Source of the DNA: Triparma columacea
Taxonomy: Eukaryota > Sar > Bolidophyceae > Parmales > Triparmaceae
DNA length: 31,664 nt
Direction: 5' to 3'
NCBI GenBank assembly: GCA_030267965.1
Contig: BRYA01000262.1
Coordinates: 3,673 to 35,336, forward strand
Below, in pieces: positions 18,631 through 28,326 of this stretch (positions are counted from its first letter, which is position 1; each line of letters opens with the position of its first letter). A program made the translations under genes and the position numbers. The notes beneath the pieces were generated by a model. The model saw nothing but the letters and a program-made list of their open reading frames with translations, searched no databases and was not told where the DNA came from.

Positions 18631-21600
18631 ATGTCTGAAGCTCTTCGTAATAAAATTACGGGGTCTCCGAAGCCGTCTGATCTTCTATCAGCGTACGGAA
18701 AGTACAAGAAAACCCACACAACCTTTAACGAGATTATTGCCACCCTCTCCAGGAAGCAGGCTACGTCCTATTTCAAGATCCTTGCGAAGCATGCGAGCTG
18801 GGTTATCAAGGAGGAGAAGTATGTTCCCGAGTGCTGCTTCGAGGATGCTGATCCTGAAAACACAATGATTGTTGACAAGGAGGTGAGGAGGAAGTTGGGT
18901 GTGGTTTGGGGTAAAGCTGTGTCGTCCGCCAACGATTGCCCTAATCCCTCTCCTCGCTCTCCTCGCTTACCCCCCCCCCCCCCTTACCCTACCTCACCCA
19001 GGCCGCTGACAACCTCCGCTTCCTTGAACTGTGCTCTGAGTCTCTAACTGCCTTTGCTTCCAACAATGCCTCCCTCTTCGTGAAGTCCCCCACCGAAGCT
19101 AACGAGAGCAAGATCGAGGGAACTGTGGTCTCCCTCGCCGCGAGCCTCCACGACCTGCTCCTCGAGCTAGGTTCCCTCGGCGTTGAGGAGGCCACCAAGA
19201 CGCAGCTCGCAATTATGGAGGCTTTGGAGAGTTGGTACCTTTCCGATCTCTGCGAGAAGGAGGTGAGAAGCGGACGTGGCGGCTGATAGTCTGCGGATAG
19301 TCCCCCAACAAACATATCTAACACGGTTCTCCCATTTCCGCCCCCCACAGTCCCTCGTGCTAAACGTCCTCCCCCTCATCGTCATCAAGTCCCTCGACAT
19401 GGACAACTCGTCTTCCGACGTCGCCAGGGTCTACAACCTTCGTTCGGCCTTCTCCCTCATGGACTACAAGGACGTTGACACCAAGCCCTTCAGGAACCTA
19501 CTCCTCAAGACCCTCTCCTCCCCCGCCTTCCTCAAGAACGAGGAGGGCATCAAGTTCCTCGTCCACATGATGACAGTCGACGAGAAGCTCACCGGAGATA
19601 TGACTAGGACCTTCAAGTCGCACATCCCCAGGGCCAGCAAGGCGCAGCTCAGGGCTTACGGAGAGATCTTCCTCTTCGCTTGGAAGAGGGCTTCTGTCGA
19701 GGAGGACGAGAGTTCTCTTAGGTGAGAATGAGCGAGTCAAATTATTGCATGGGAAAGTTTCCACTAACCTCTTTATTCGTCGCTTTGCCCTTCACTCTCC
19801 TCTCTGCCTCCGCAGCCTCATGGAGGACATCGTCATCCAGCCTATGATGGAGGCCTCCATGATGGTAGCCCACGCCCCTACCGCCCGCGCCATTAGGGTT
19901 CTCCTCTCCCCCATCCACGAGGCCAAGATGGACCCCTCGGTGGACGCCATGCTCCACAAGCTTTACAGCCCCATCCTCTGGAGGAACCTAAACGCCGCAA
20001 ACCCCCATGTCCGGCTCTGCGCGAGCGGCATCATGGCCGACACGTTCCCCCTGAATGACCCCGAGAGCAGCGCGGCAGACAAGGTGAAGATCATCAAGAA
20101 GTCGGTCTCGGCCATGGAGGGGCTCCTCACCGACAAGGACACTCGCGTCCGCGTTGCGGGAGCCGAGACCGTCGGCAAGGTCCTCGAGGGCATGTGGGAC
20201 TCCCTCGCGAGCAAGGACGTAAGGAGGTGAGTGAGAATGACGAGAAGCGTGATCCGGGGAACTTTGTGTGTGTGTACTACAGCCCAACTAACCCTAACCC
20301 CACCCCATTCCCCCCTCCCAACCCCCAGTTTGCTCAACCTCCTCGTCACCCAGCAGGCTTGCGACTCCACCAGCCCCCTCGTCAGGGCCGGAGCTGTTAC
20401 TGCCCTTACGGCCATTCTCGAGAACAGCAGTAGCCACGGTGTCCTCAAGGCCCTCCTCCCCCTCCTCGAGAACCTCATCCACGACAACTCGGAGAAGGTC
20501 AAGGTCGCCATGGTCAAGTTGCTCACCAAGGTCAAGACCATGAGGGGGTTGAAGTTTTTCCACATCGTCAAGGTGCCCCACCTCCACGCGAGGCTCGCGA
20601 ACGAGCCCATCGACTCCATCGTTGCCAAGGAGATGGTAGACCTCCTCCTCAACAGCTACTTCCCTCAGGGCCCCCAGGCCACCAGCGCGATGCAAATGCA
20701 TAGGACGATCGACTTCATGAGGAAGAGCCCAGAGGCCGCCAAGGTCTTCTACGGGACCCTCCACAACCTCCTCTCCGTAGGAGGAATCGCGAAGCTCACG
20801 TCCATGCTCCTCAGGTGCCTGACCACCGCCGTCGCGAACGAGAAGAAGGACATCGAGGCTGGCAAGGCCGCCAAGCCAGCGAAGGAAAAGAAGACCAAGA
20901 AGAGGTCCAAGGCGACCATGGAGACTGTCGAGGAGGTGAGAGTGCGAGAGAAGCGGAGGAAGCGAGAAGCGAGAAGCGAAAAATCATTTTACAAAATAAC
21001 CCACCACTAACTTGCTCCTTCCCCCCAGGACGAGGAACCCGCCGAGGCGACGCCTCCCCCTGTCCCCCAGGCCTCTGGGACACTCTCTGCGTCCAATGCC
21101 TCCCTCATGGCCACCGTCTCCGAGACCATCTACATCCTCTGGTCCTCAATCTCCGAAGACCTCAACAAGGCCCAGCACAAGAGCTCCCAGAAGTTCCTTT
21201 TCGAGGCCTTCCAAGGTGCCGTCCTCACCGACGCCTACGCCCACTTCGAGGCCAAGGAGAGAGCCGCCAGCAAGGAGAACGACGGTGACACCAAGTGCTA
21301 CGCCAAGAGGGTCTGCGCCGCGCTCCTCAGGACCGCCGGGAACATGCCCCCCAGCGAGATCACCGGCCTCGTCGCGGCCCTAACCGGGAAGCTCCAGGAG
21401 GCCGCGGGGGCGGTGGACATCACGGAGGAGATCGGGAGGGACCTGACACCCCACATTGCCCTCCTCTGCCTCTGGGGCAAGGAGGACGCGGTCGCAGTTA
21501 GCCTAGGGAAGAGCATCGAGAGGTTCTTCAGCGGGGAGGAGGACGAGGAGGACGAGGGACCCGACGGTAGCAGCAGCGGAGGAGGCGCGGGGAAGAAGAG

Positions 21601-23204
21601 GAAGAAGAAGGAAATCTCCAAGAACGGAGCCGCGAGCCTCCTCATCCCCAACCTCAAGGCGAGCGCCGCCCTCATCGTTCTCAAGAACATCATGGGAGGA
21701 ACAGACACCTCGAGCGTCAACGCCAGGTCCAAGATCCTTAACCACGAGGTCGCCTGCAAGGTTCTGGAGGCCAGGTAAGGGCTGGGGTGTAGTGGGACGG
21801 AGGAGTTATAGTGGGACGCAGGAGGAGTTTTTGTCAACCAGCAGGCCCCCACGCAATGCGCTTCCACCTTTCGTCCCGATCTCTCGAAGTATCTCACCCA
21901 CCCACCCTCATCCCCCCTCCACTATCGCCCCTGGTGTTTTTGTTTTTTTTTCGCAGCCTCGAGAGCGCCAGGTCCGCCGCCGAGAGGATAATCAGGATGG
22001 AAAGCGGTGACGTAATGAAGTCTGGATCCGACGACATTGTAATCGGGGCCTGCGAGATCTACGGCCGCATGGCCCTCCACAAGGAGGCGAGCCTCAGCAA
22101 GGTCCTCGAGAAGGGGTCGTCGTCGGACGAGGAGATCCAGTTGAATCCGTGCGCAAGGAGCCTACTTACGTGGCTGAGCGATAAGGTCGTACCGTTCCTA
22201 GCGAGACCCAACGAAGAAGAAGGAGAGAAGGAGGAAGGAGAGGGTCAAGACATCCTAGGTATCGAGGGTGCCCTAAGCCCCATCGCCAAACCCAGCCGAA
22301 GCAAGAGGAAGGCCGTCGGAGGAGGTACCCAGGACTCCGACGCGAGCTTCACGGACGGGGCGGTCAAGCACGGGGAGGGTAAGGCGTTAGCCATCCAGCT
22401 AATCAAGAGCGGGCTAATAATCTTCGGGGAGTGGCTCGCAGTAGGGGGGTCGGGGGGGGGGGAGATCTCGAGGAGGCTGGCGAAGTGGGGGGAGTCACTT
22501 ATGGTTGACGAAGAGATCAGGGGGAGCCTTTTCCTGGCGTACGGGAGGGCGCTACTTCACCTATGCAACGGGGGGGAAGAGGCGAGAGGGGTTTGGAGGG
22601 GCATACTCAGGTAAGGACGAGGGGTGGGGGGGGGGGGGAGGGGGAGGGAGGAGAGGGGTTCTTCTATTTTTTTGCTAACTCTTTTTAACCGCGCTGCGCC
22701 TTTACTTACAACCTCATCGCTACCAGGTGCGACGACCTCAGCCAGCAGGAGGAGAGCGTCGTGAAGAGCGTGTTCTCCGGTATCCTCAAGAGCAACGCCT
22801 CCGCCGCAGTCGAGGAGATCTACGCAGCCGTCTCCAACTCCTCCAGCAAGGGGAGCAAGGAGTACGGCCACCTGGCCAGGACGGTCGACGAGCTGGTCCC
22901 GAAGGAATCGGGGGTTAAGATCGTCGCCAAGTACTGCTTCCTACTAGCCATGCAACACGGGGGGGCTACCAGGGAAATGGTAAGGGTCGTCAAGGACAAG
23001 CTCCGCCTCAAGGAGAACCGGGGGTCCGGGAAGGGGGGCGACTACTCCTACGCCGAGCACATGGCGAGCGTGGTGGTCTGCTGCGGGAGCAGGCAGGCGA
23101 GCGAGGAGATTGACGACATGGCGGAAATGTTTGATAGGGGGTGGGGACAGTTTGGGAAGGACATGGCAAACGTTAGGGACAGGATGATCATGATGGCGGA
23201 CTAA
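18631..23204 (+). CDS. NCAPG2: Condensin II complex subunit G2
   Basis: Nuclear HEAT-repeat subunit of condensin II, which compacts mitotic chromosomes with SMC2/SMC4. Eight exons: 18631-18882, 19002-19262, 19351-19721, 19816-20226, 20329-20935, 21029-21774, 21957-22610 and 22727-23204. All phases agree, giving about 1259 residues (human about 1143). Recognisable stretches are ANPHVRLCASGIMADTFPLN and, further on, SPLVRAGAVTALTAILEN and DNSEKVKVAMVKLLTKVKT, followed by MRGLKFFHIVKVPHLHARL. These parallel the G2 subunit, not G of condensin I. Lys-rich and acidic linkers lie near residues 610 and 830. Most introns have CTAAC branch sites (CACTAACC at 19762, CACTAAC at 21004). The G2 assignment is firm on pattern but was made by eye. 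Confidence 0.85.
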
Positions 23205-23377
23205 GTGAAGGGGGGAAGAGAGAGAGAGGGAGGGAGGGGGGGAGGGGGGGGGGGAGTACAAGGAAGGGAAGGAAGTTTTTACAAAGATTTATACTTTCTT
23301 TTCTAAAATAACACCGTCTTGCTGCGTCACAAGCACTTGCTCTATATCCCAAATTGTTAGCCCCCCCCCCCCCTTAA
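23205..23377. other. Convergent 3' region
   Basis: 173 bp between the condensin and PEX11-like stop codons. It holds a GA/G-rich run (23208-23265) and a C tract (23360-23374). Both genes must end transcription here. Confidence 0.4.
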
Positions 23378-24232
23378 TTAGTACCCGTACTTAATCGCGA
23401 TTTCGTTCCCCCACCCCACCACAGCTTCCATCCACATGAGCATATCAACCTGCCATTTTTTCATCCACGGATTCTCCGCCCAGTCAAGCCTGCTCCAGTG
23501 CACCCCGGGTAGTAAAAAGAGTACCTCCCTCGCTAGCATGACTTTGTGCGTCCTCATTGCGGAGAGGAGTTTAACCCGCACGCTCTCCTTGCTTTGAGCA
23601 CCCTCGAGTTTCTTAAGTATAGCCCCAATCCTATATATCCTCTCCGCTTGTACAACAATATCCCCCACGATATACCAAAGCCACGCCCAGCAGCTAACCG
23701 CGCTAATCGTGTTAGCCTTCCACCATCTCCCCTCGTCCCTATTCCCCCCTTTCCCCGTGCTACTGGAGTCCCATATTAAACCCTTCATATTCCAGCCTGC
23801 GTACGCAAGGTGTTCGAGCGGGTAGTAAAACGCCATGCTCCAAGGTAGTGACTTCTCCACTAAATCCACAGCATGAGGCGCCTTGTTCGTGTAAGGGTAT
23901 ACTCCCCTTTCCTCGTCATCAATTTCCTTCTCTACGTCTAGATCACCCCATGCCCAGGAGTTGGTTCGGAGGGCGTTTATTGTTGATGGTATCCCTGTAC
24001 ATAGTCTGGTTGCATAGCGTGCTATAGACATTTCGTCGCCAACGCTCTGGAGTCCCTTTGGTAGGTCTGGTGGGCATCCCACACCCTCGATATGAAGGAT
24101 GTTTGAGAGGAGGGAACAGGTGTAACCGAGGAGCTTCATTGACTTGTCGAGACCGGAGGAGGGGACGTGGAGACTGTCGATGGAGGAGGTGAGGGAGAGG
24201 AGACTGGTTAGGGGAATGGAGGGGAGAGGCAT
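23378..24232 (-). CDS. PEX11-family peroxisome-proliferation protein
   Basis: Single exon, about 284 residues. The N-terminal part has GLDKSMKLLGYTCSLLSNIL and later MSIARYATRLCTGIPSTINA, matching the DK.....Y and SxxRxxxRLG pattern of PEX11 amphipathic helices that tubulate peroxisome membranes. In the middle is YYPLEHLAYAGW, also typical, and then a hydrophobic Trp-rich stretch (ISAVSCWAWLWYIVGDIVV). A further helix carries the paired-Leu region LAREVLFLLPGVHWSRLD. Family members are usually 220 to 290 residues, so the length fits. The upstream DNA could hold a further 5' exon, but ATG at 24232 gives a complete protein. Confidence 0.75.
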   Translation of the reverse strand: MPLPSIPLTSLLSLTSSIDSLHVPSSGLDKSMKLLGYTCSLLSNILHIEGVGCPPDLPKGLQSVGDEMSIARYATRLCTGIPSTINALRTNSWAWGDLDVEKEIDDEERGVYPYTNKAPHAVDLVEKSLPWSMAFYYPLEHLAYAGWNMKGLIWDSSSTGKGGNRDEGRWWKANTISAVSCWAWLWYIVGDIVVQAERIYRIGAILKKLEGAQSKESVRVKLLSAMRTHKVMLAREVLFLLPGVHWSRLDWAENPWMKKWQVDMLMWMEAVVGWGNEIAIKYGY

Positions 24233-25148
24233 TGATGGAGTAGGCTGTGTGGGGAGGGGGGGTGGGGGTGGGGGTGGGGGAATGTGTTGGTGTTGGTGTG
24301 TGTATGTAGGTATGTAGGTATGGGTAATGTATGTGTTGTGGGATGAAGTTGCAGTGTTTGGAGAGTTGATTCAGGGGGGGGATGGATGAGTTTTGATGCT
24401 GCTGAAGGTGGAAGGGATGATAATGGTCCCAAGGTTCGAGAGGTGGAAGATCGCAGAGGCGTATGGAGATGGTGGGAGAATAAGGGAGAATGATGGGAAC
24501 AAGGTTTTTGAAGAAGCAATGGAGAAGATAAGTAGAAGATAACCAAGGGTCTCAGTTATGGCAGCGTTGGCGTTCAAGTTGAAGAATTCCTTTTGATGTC
24601 CTTTTGACGTCCTTTTGAAGTCCTTTTAAAGTATTTGAAGAAGATATTGGATAAAATCCAAGCAGGGTTGTCGCCAAGTAAATGTCAACCTCTAAAAAGC
24701 TCAATTCGTGCCCTTTATTTTACGCTATAAACTCACCTTTGATGTCATCGTATATCTATGTCTATGTGTATGTATTAATATGTAAATTTATGGCGTGGAT
24801 AAGGAGATATAAATTGGCAGTGTCATTAATTGATGCACCTCTCTTGACCCCGATTTGCTTCCACTTATCCCATTCATGTTACTTTTACGACCTCACTCAT
24901 TAATTGTGAAAGTACCCCACGAAAGCGCCGCTATATTTCTACCGATAATTAAAATATTAGCACGGACACGTTGACATTAAACCGCTCAAAATTTGTCATT
25001 CAAAAAGTGTGCTCTGCTCCTCCTGCCTCTGGATTAGTTGGAGAAATATGAAATTGTTCATCCTCACGCTAATCGCTAAATAAACAATTTGACGTACATC
25101 GAATTCTGAAAAATTGCTTATAGCCGCCGCATTACTGTATTGTTTCGT
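24233..25148. other. Gene-poor stretch with simple repeats
   Basis: About 900 bp without a convincing gene. It holds a GT-rich microsatellite region (24243-24345) and a four-unit 11-bp repeat (24589-24632). At 25034-25077 lies the TTAGTTGGAGAAATA segment shared with 9257-9300. The right end, from 25083, belongs to the duplicated ankyrin-MYND segment. A 68-codon reading frame at 24371-24577 (-) with a hydrophobic start exists but has no recognisable family. Confidence 0.6.
24589..24632. repeat. Four-unit 11-bp tandem repeat
   Basis: Units CCTTTTGATGT, CCTTTTGACGT, CCTTTTGAAGT and CCTTTTAAAGT stand head to tail, each differing by one or two bases. It is intergenic with no evident function. Confidence 0.85.
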
Positions 25149-26480
25149 TCACTTCTTCTTACCCCTACTATTCTTGCCCTTCTTCCCCTTCTTGCCATTC
25201 TTTCCCGTCCCATCTGCTCCTTCCGCTACTCCCACATCCGCTCCTCCCGCCGCCGCTCCCTTCCCTGTCTTGGATCTTTTCTTGACCATCGCCTCACTCT
25301 CCCCCCTTTCGTTCAGCGGTCCCGTGCATAGCACCTTGTGCTCCTTCCAGTGCTTGAGCTGGCATTCCCTCGAGCAGTAAGCGACGTTGCGACAGGGACA
25401 CATTAGGAGCTTGTCGCGCTCCTTGGCAGTTAGAGCCTCGCAAACATAGCAGCAGAAGGGACGGCCTTGAAGGTAATGTTTCGTGATGTTGGTGATTGTA
25501 GGATCTCGTTTGGAAGTATGGTATAAATTGAATTTGTCTCGAACTACGTCGGAATCGGGCTTTCCGAGATGAAGAAATGTTGTGAAAATCTTTATTGCGA
25601 CATCTCTACTAACCTTAGGGTGTTTTCCTTTGCACGCTGTGAGGCAATTACCAAACACATGAAGCACGTCTTTGGTGGTTGGGATAGCACCGCGCGTGAG
25701 AAACAGCCTGCATATGTCGTGTGCTCCATAATTGACAGCAAAAGTAAGTGGTGAATGAACATGTCCATCAGTGTGAACCATTGTCTTGTTCACATTTGCT
25801 CCATGATCGAGAAGTGCTATGGCCTGATCAATGTGTCCCTCAGTAGCAGCAAGCATCAAAAGGTGGAGGTAATATTCGTCCACCACCCCTTCGAATTGTA
25901 GGTCCATATTAGGGTCAAGTCCATGTTCTAAGAGCAATCTCAAGATTGTTGAATTGTTTGTGATTTTCGTTGATTCACTTGCGGCAACGAACATGGCTTC
26001 CTTGTTGTCGAAGCCGGCCTCTAAGGTAAGCTTGACCATCTCAACGTTTTGGTAATGTGAGGCCCTAGTGAGGACTGAAGCTACACTAAATTCCTCATCA
26101 ACAAGCGCTGAACAAACTCCTAACAAAACCTCAGGACCATGTTCCTTGGCATACCCCTTGATGCGATCCCAGTCTTGGGCAGCAGCCCATCCCACGCACA
26201 ACTGCTGACCGTCTGTCAAATCGTCCATACTAGATACTGTCACATTTGTGGTCTCTGATGAATTGTGTAACGATCGTACCTCTGATTGAGAATCCATTTT
26301 TGAGCGAACCTATCCCGAATGTAAGTTTATAGCGGCAAATTACGATGTGAAAGTGATCAATAAAGCCTTGAGGCTACTCCACTTAGTCAGAAGTGTCGTG
26401 TAGGTGCTAAAATTGGAGTCCAACCAAAACTGCCACCAACCCCAAAATCTGCACTCCAGAGCTCAAATCCAATGCCCTCA
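25083..26480. repeat. Duplicated segment, copy 2 (ankyrin-MYND gene plus both flanks)
   Basis: Partner of 7776-9320 in the same orientation, about 17 kb away. Similarity covers the gene and at least 60 bp downstream and over 100 bp upstream of it. Differences are scattered substitutions and small indels, indicating an older, not very recent, duplication. Confidence 0.85.
25149..26297 (-). CDS. Ankyrin-repeat protein with C-terminal MYND zinc finger (paralogue 2)
   Basis: Single exon, about 382 residues starting MDSQSEV. It is collinear with the copy at 7839-9044, with the same ankyrin core (NSTILRLLLEHGLDPN, IDQAIALLDHGANVN) and the same complete MYND ligand set (CYVC, MCPC, YCSREC...H...C). 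It differs in the central loop, where TDGHVHSPLTFAVNYGAHDI replaces the other copy's sequence, and in the tail, which has a single GVAEG unit in place of four GVADV units before the Lys-rich end (NGKKGKKGKN). The MYND finger and its surroundings are the best-conserved part, so both copies probably remain functional adaptors. Nothing shows what they bind. Confidence 0.85.
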   Translation of the reverse strand: MDSQSEVRSLHNSSETTNVTVSSMDDLTDGQQLCVGWAAAQDWDRIKGYAKEHGPEVLLGVCSALVDEEFSVASVLTRASHYQNVEMVKLTLEAGFDNKEAMFVAASESTKITNNSTILRLLLEHGLDPNMDLQFEGVVDEYYLHLLMLAATEGHIDQAIALLDHGANVNKTMVHTDGHVHSPLTFAVNYGAHDICRLFLTRGAIPTTKDVLHVFGNCLTACKGKHPKVSRDVAIKIFTTFLHLGKPDSDVVRDKFNLYHTSKRDPTITNITKHYLQGRPFCCYVCEALTAKERDKLLMCPCRNVAYCSRECQLKHWKEHKVLCTGPLNERGESEAMVKKRSKTGKGAAAGGADVGVAEGADGTGKNGKKGKKGKNSRGKKK

Positions 26481-27068
26481 AATCTCGAATCTCTCACAAA
26501 TCCCACAAACTCTCTCAACTACTCTATTTGTTGTATTTGTGTTGTGGTGTGTTGTTGTCGTTGTTTGTGTGTATATAATATTCTATAAATCACTTCAAAT
26601 CTACATATAGTGTGTAATTCAGCAAAATAATCCAAACCAAACGACCACCTCAAATCCGAGCAGGCCATTGAACACTCATTTAAACACCTACAGAACACTC
26701 ATTTAAACACTCTCTAAACACTCCTCCTCCTCCTACAAATACACCTACTAGAGAGAGGCTAAAACAATCTATCAACCATTGCGTCTCAACGTCCTCTTGC
26801 CCGATCTCGTTCACAGGAGGCATTCAATATAAAACCAACAAGCATCGACCACTACGACCACTCAGACAACTCTCACAATCACACCGTACCCTCCTCCTCT
26901 TCCTCCTCCTCCTCCTCCTCCTCCCTCTCCTCCCCAAACACCACAACCAAACTAAAAGAATCACCCCACAACAACGACAAAAACAAAAACAACAAGCAGT
27001 CAGACAACAACACCACCCTCCTCCCCCACCACACTCATCTTCTATCCCCCTCCACCACCTCCCCACCA
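26298..27068. other. Gene-free stretch upstream of the apyrase gene
   Basis: About 770 bp. The left part is the duplicated upstream flank of the ankyrin-MYND gene. A 23-bp period is seen twice at 26670-26715 (GAACACTCATTTAAACAC at 26670 and 26693). From about 26880 to 27060 the plus strand is almost free of G and rich in C, A and T, with a TCC-type run, as expected of a long 5' untranslated region. No other gene is visible. Confidence 0.55.
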
Positions 27069-28253
27069 ATGAGTCCCCAGTTTGCCCACTTAACATTATA
27101 CCTCCGTCGTAACTCTCGTACTTTATCCCTCTTCATCTTCCTATTCCTCCTCCTCCTCCGTACATCCTCCCCGTCCTCCTCATCCCTTGATCCCTCCCTA
27201 ACCTCACTGCGAGGAGAGTCATACAAACAATTCGGAGGAGCACTCCGTCAAGGTACGTTCAAGTCAAGCACCGGGGTTAAGGACAAGACCTCAAAGTCAA
27301 CATCCTTCAAAATAGCAGCAGTCGCGGACTTGGATAAAAGAAGCAAGAAAGGGGAGAAGGAATGGTACTCCGTGCTCCTCCCCGGTGTGTTAACTCGGGC
27401 CTCTATAACCGGAGGGTACGACGTGGTTTGGGAGGAGGAGGTCGTCATTACTACGAAGCATAACGAGGGAGGTAGGGGGATGGAGCTTAGCGAGCTCACC
27501 GTATATGACGGGAGGTTGTTGAGCTTCGGGGATAGGACTGGTATCGTCTTTGAGTTCGTTAAGGACAAGTTAGGCCAATTGATAAGCGTACCGCGATTCA
27601 TACTAACTGAGGGGGACGGTGATACAGACAAGGGTATGAAGGTTGAGTGGTCCACAGTGAAGGACGGCAACCTCTACATCGGGAGCTTCGGGAAGGAGTT
27701 CACTAACCAGGACGGGGATGTTGTTAATAGGAACAATATGTGGATCGTTGTACTTGACCATTGGGGACATGTTAAAAGGTACGACTGGACGGACATATAC
27801 AACGAAGTCCGAGCGTCCGTAGGTTGTGAGAGCCCGGGGTACCTGGTTCATGAGGCTGTACTATGGTCAGAGGTTAAGAAGAGGTGGATGTTCTTACCAC
27901 GTAGAATGTCTAAAACCGCGTACGACGATGTGGAGGACGAGAGGAAGGGTAGCAACATTTTGATAACGAGCGACCCCACCTTCAGGGATATAAAGACGGT
28001 GCAAATAAACGTGCCGAAATCAGACGGACTCAGGGGGTTCAGCACGTTCGCGTTCGTACCGGGGACTAGGGATCAACACGCGATCGCGCTGAGGAGCGTT
28101 GAAGAGGAGTGCGCGGGGGAGGATGAGAGCAGGTGCAGACAGAGGACTTATGCGATGGTTTTTGATACGGATTCGGGGGAGGTTATGATGCAGGAGAGGT
28201 TGGTTAGCGAGAATATGAAATTTGAGGGGGTGGAATTCGTTGATGTTCATTAA
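27069..28253 (+). CDS. Calcium-dependent apyrase (CANT1/SCAN-1 family), Golgi/ER type
   Basis: Single exon, about 394 residues. A Leu/Phe-rich segment at about 19-33 (LSLFIFLFLLLLRTS) after a basic N-terminus makes a type II signal anchor, as in CANT1. The family blocks follow in order: KIAAVADLDKRS, GRGMELSELTVYDGRLLSFG and DRTGIVFEF. Further on come EGDGDTDKGMKVEWSTVKDG, LYIGSFGKEFTNQDGDV, GYLVHEAVLWSEVKKRW with FLPRRMSKTAYDD, and the closing KFEGVEFVD. These build the five-bladed propeller with a central calcium. The enzyme cleaves UDP, GDP and UTP. In the Golgi it removes the UDP left by glycosyltransferases. It is convergent with a GT25 gene. Confidence 0.93.
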   Translation: MSPQFAHLTLYLRRNSRTLSLFIFLFLLLLRTSSPSSSSLDPSLTSLRGESYKQFGGALRQGTFKSSTGVKDKTSKSTSFKIAAVADLDKRSKKGEKEWYSVLLPGVLTRASITGGYDVVWEEEVVITTKHNEGGRGMELSELTVYDGRLLSFGDRTGIVFEFVKDKLGQLISVPRFILTEGDGDTDKGMKVEWSTVKDGNLYIGSFGKEFTNQDGDVVNRNNMWIVVLDHWGHVKRYDWTDIYNEVRASVGCESPGYLVHEAVLWSEVKKRWMFLPRRMSKTAYDDVEDERKGSNILITSDPTFRDIKTVQINVPKSDGLRGFSTFAFVPGTRDQHAIALRSVEEECAGEDESRCRQRTYAMVFDTDSGEVMMQERLVSENMKFEGVEFVDVH

Positions 28254-28326
28254 GGGAGAGATGGGGAGAGAGGGGGGGGGGGAGGTAATGAAAAAAAAGA
28301 AGGATACAGACAACAATACTCTGACT

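Noticed and set aside
20294..21897. Long frames on other strands inside the condensin gene
   Set aside because: They arise from the biased codon use (AAG, CTC, GTC, GAG) of the real exons and show no family resemblance.
24208..24577. Small genes upstream of the PEX11-like gene
   Set aside because: The frames are low-complexity Pro/His/Thr reads over microsatellite DNA, or a 68-residue hydrophobic peptide without family. A 5' exon cannot be excluded.
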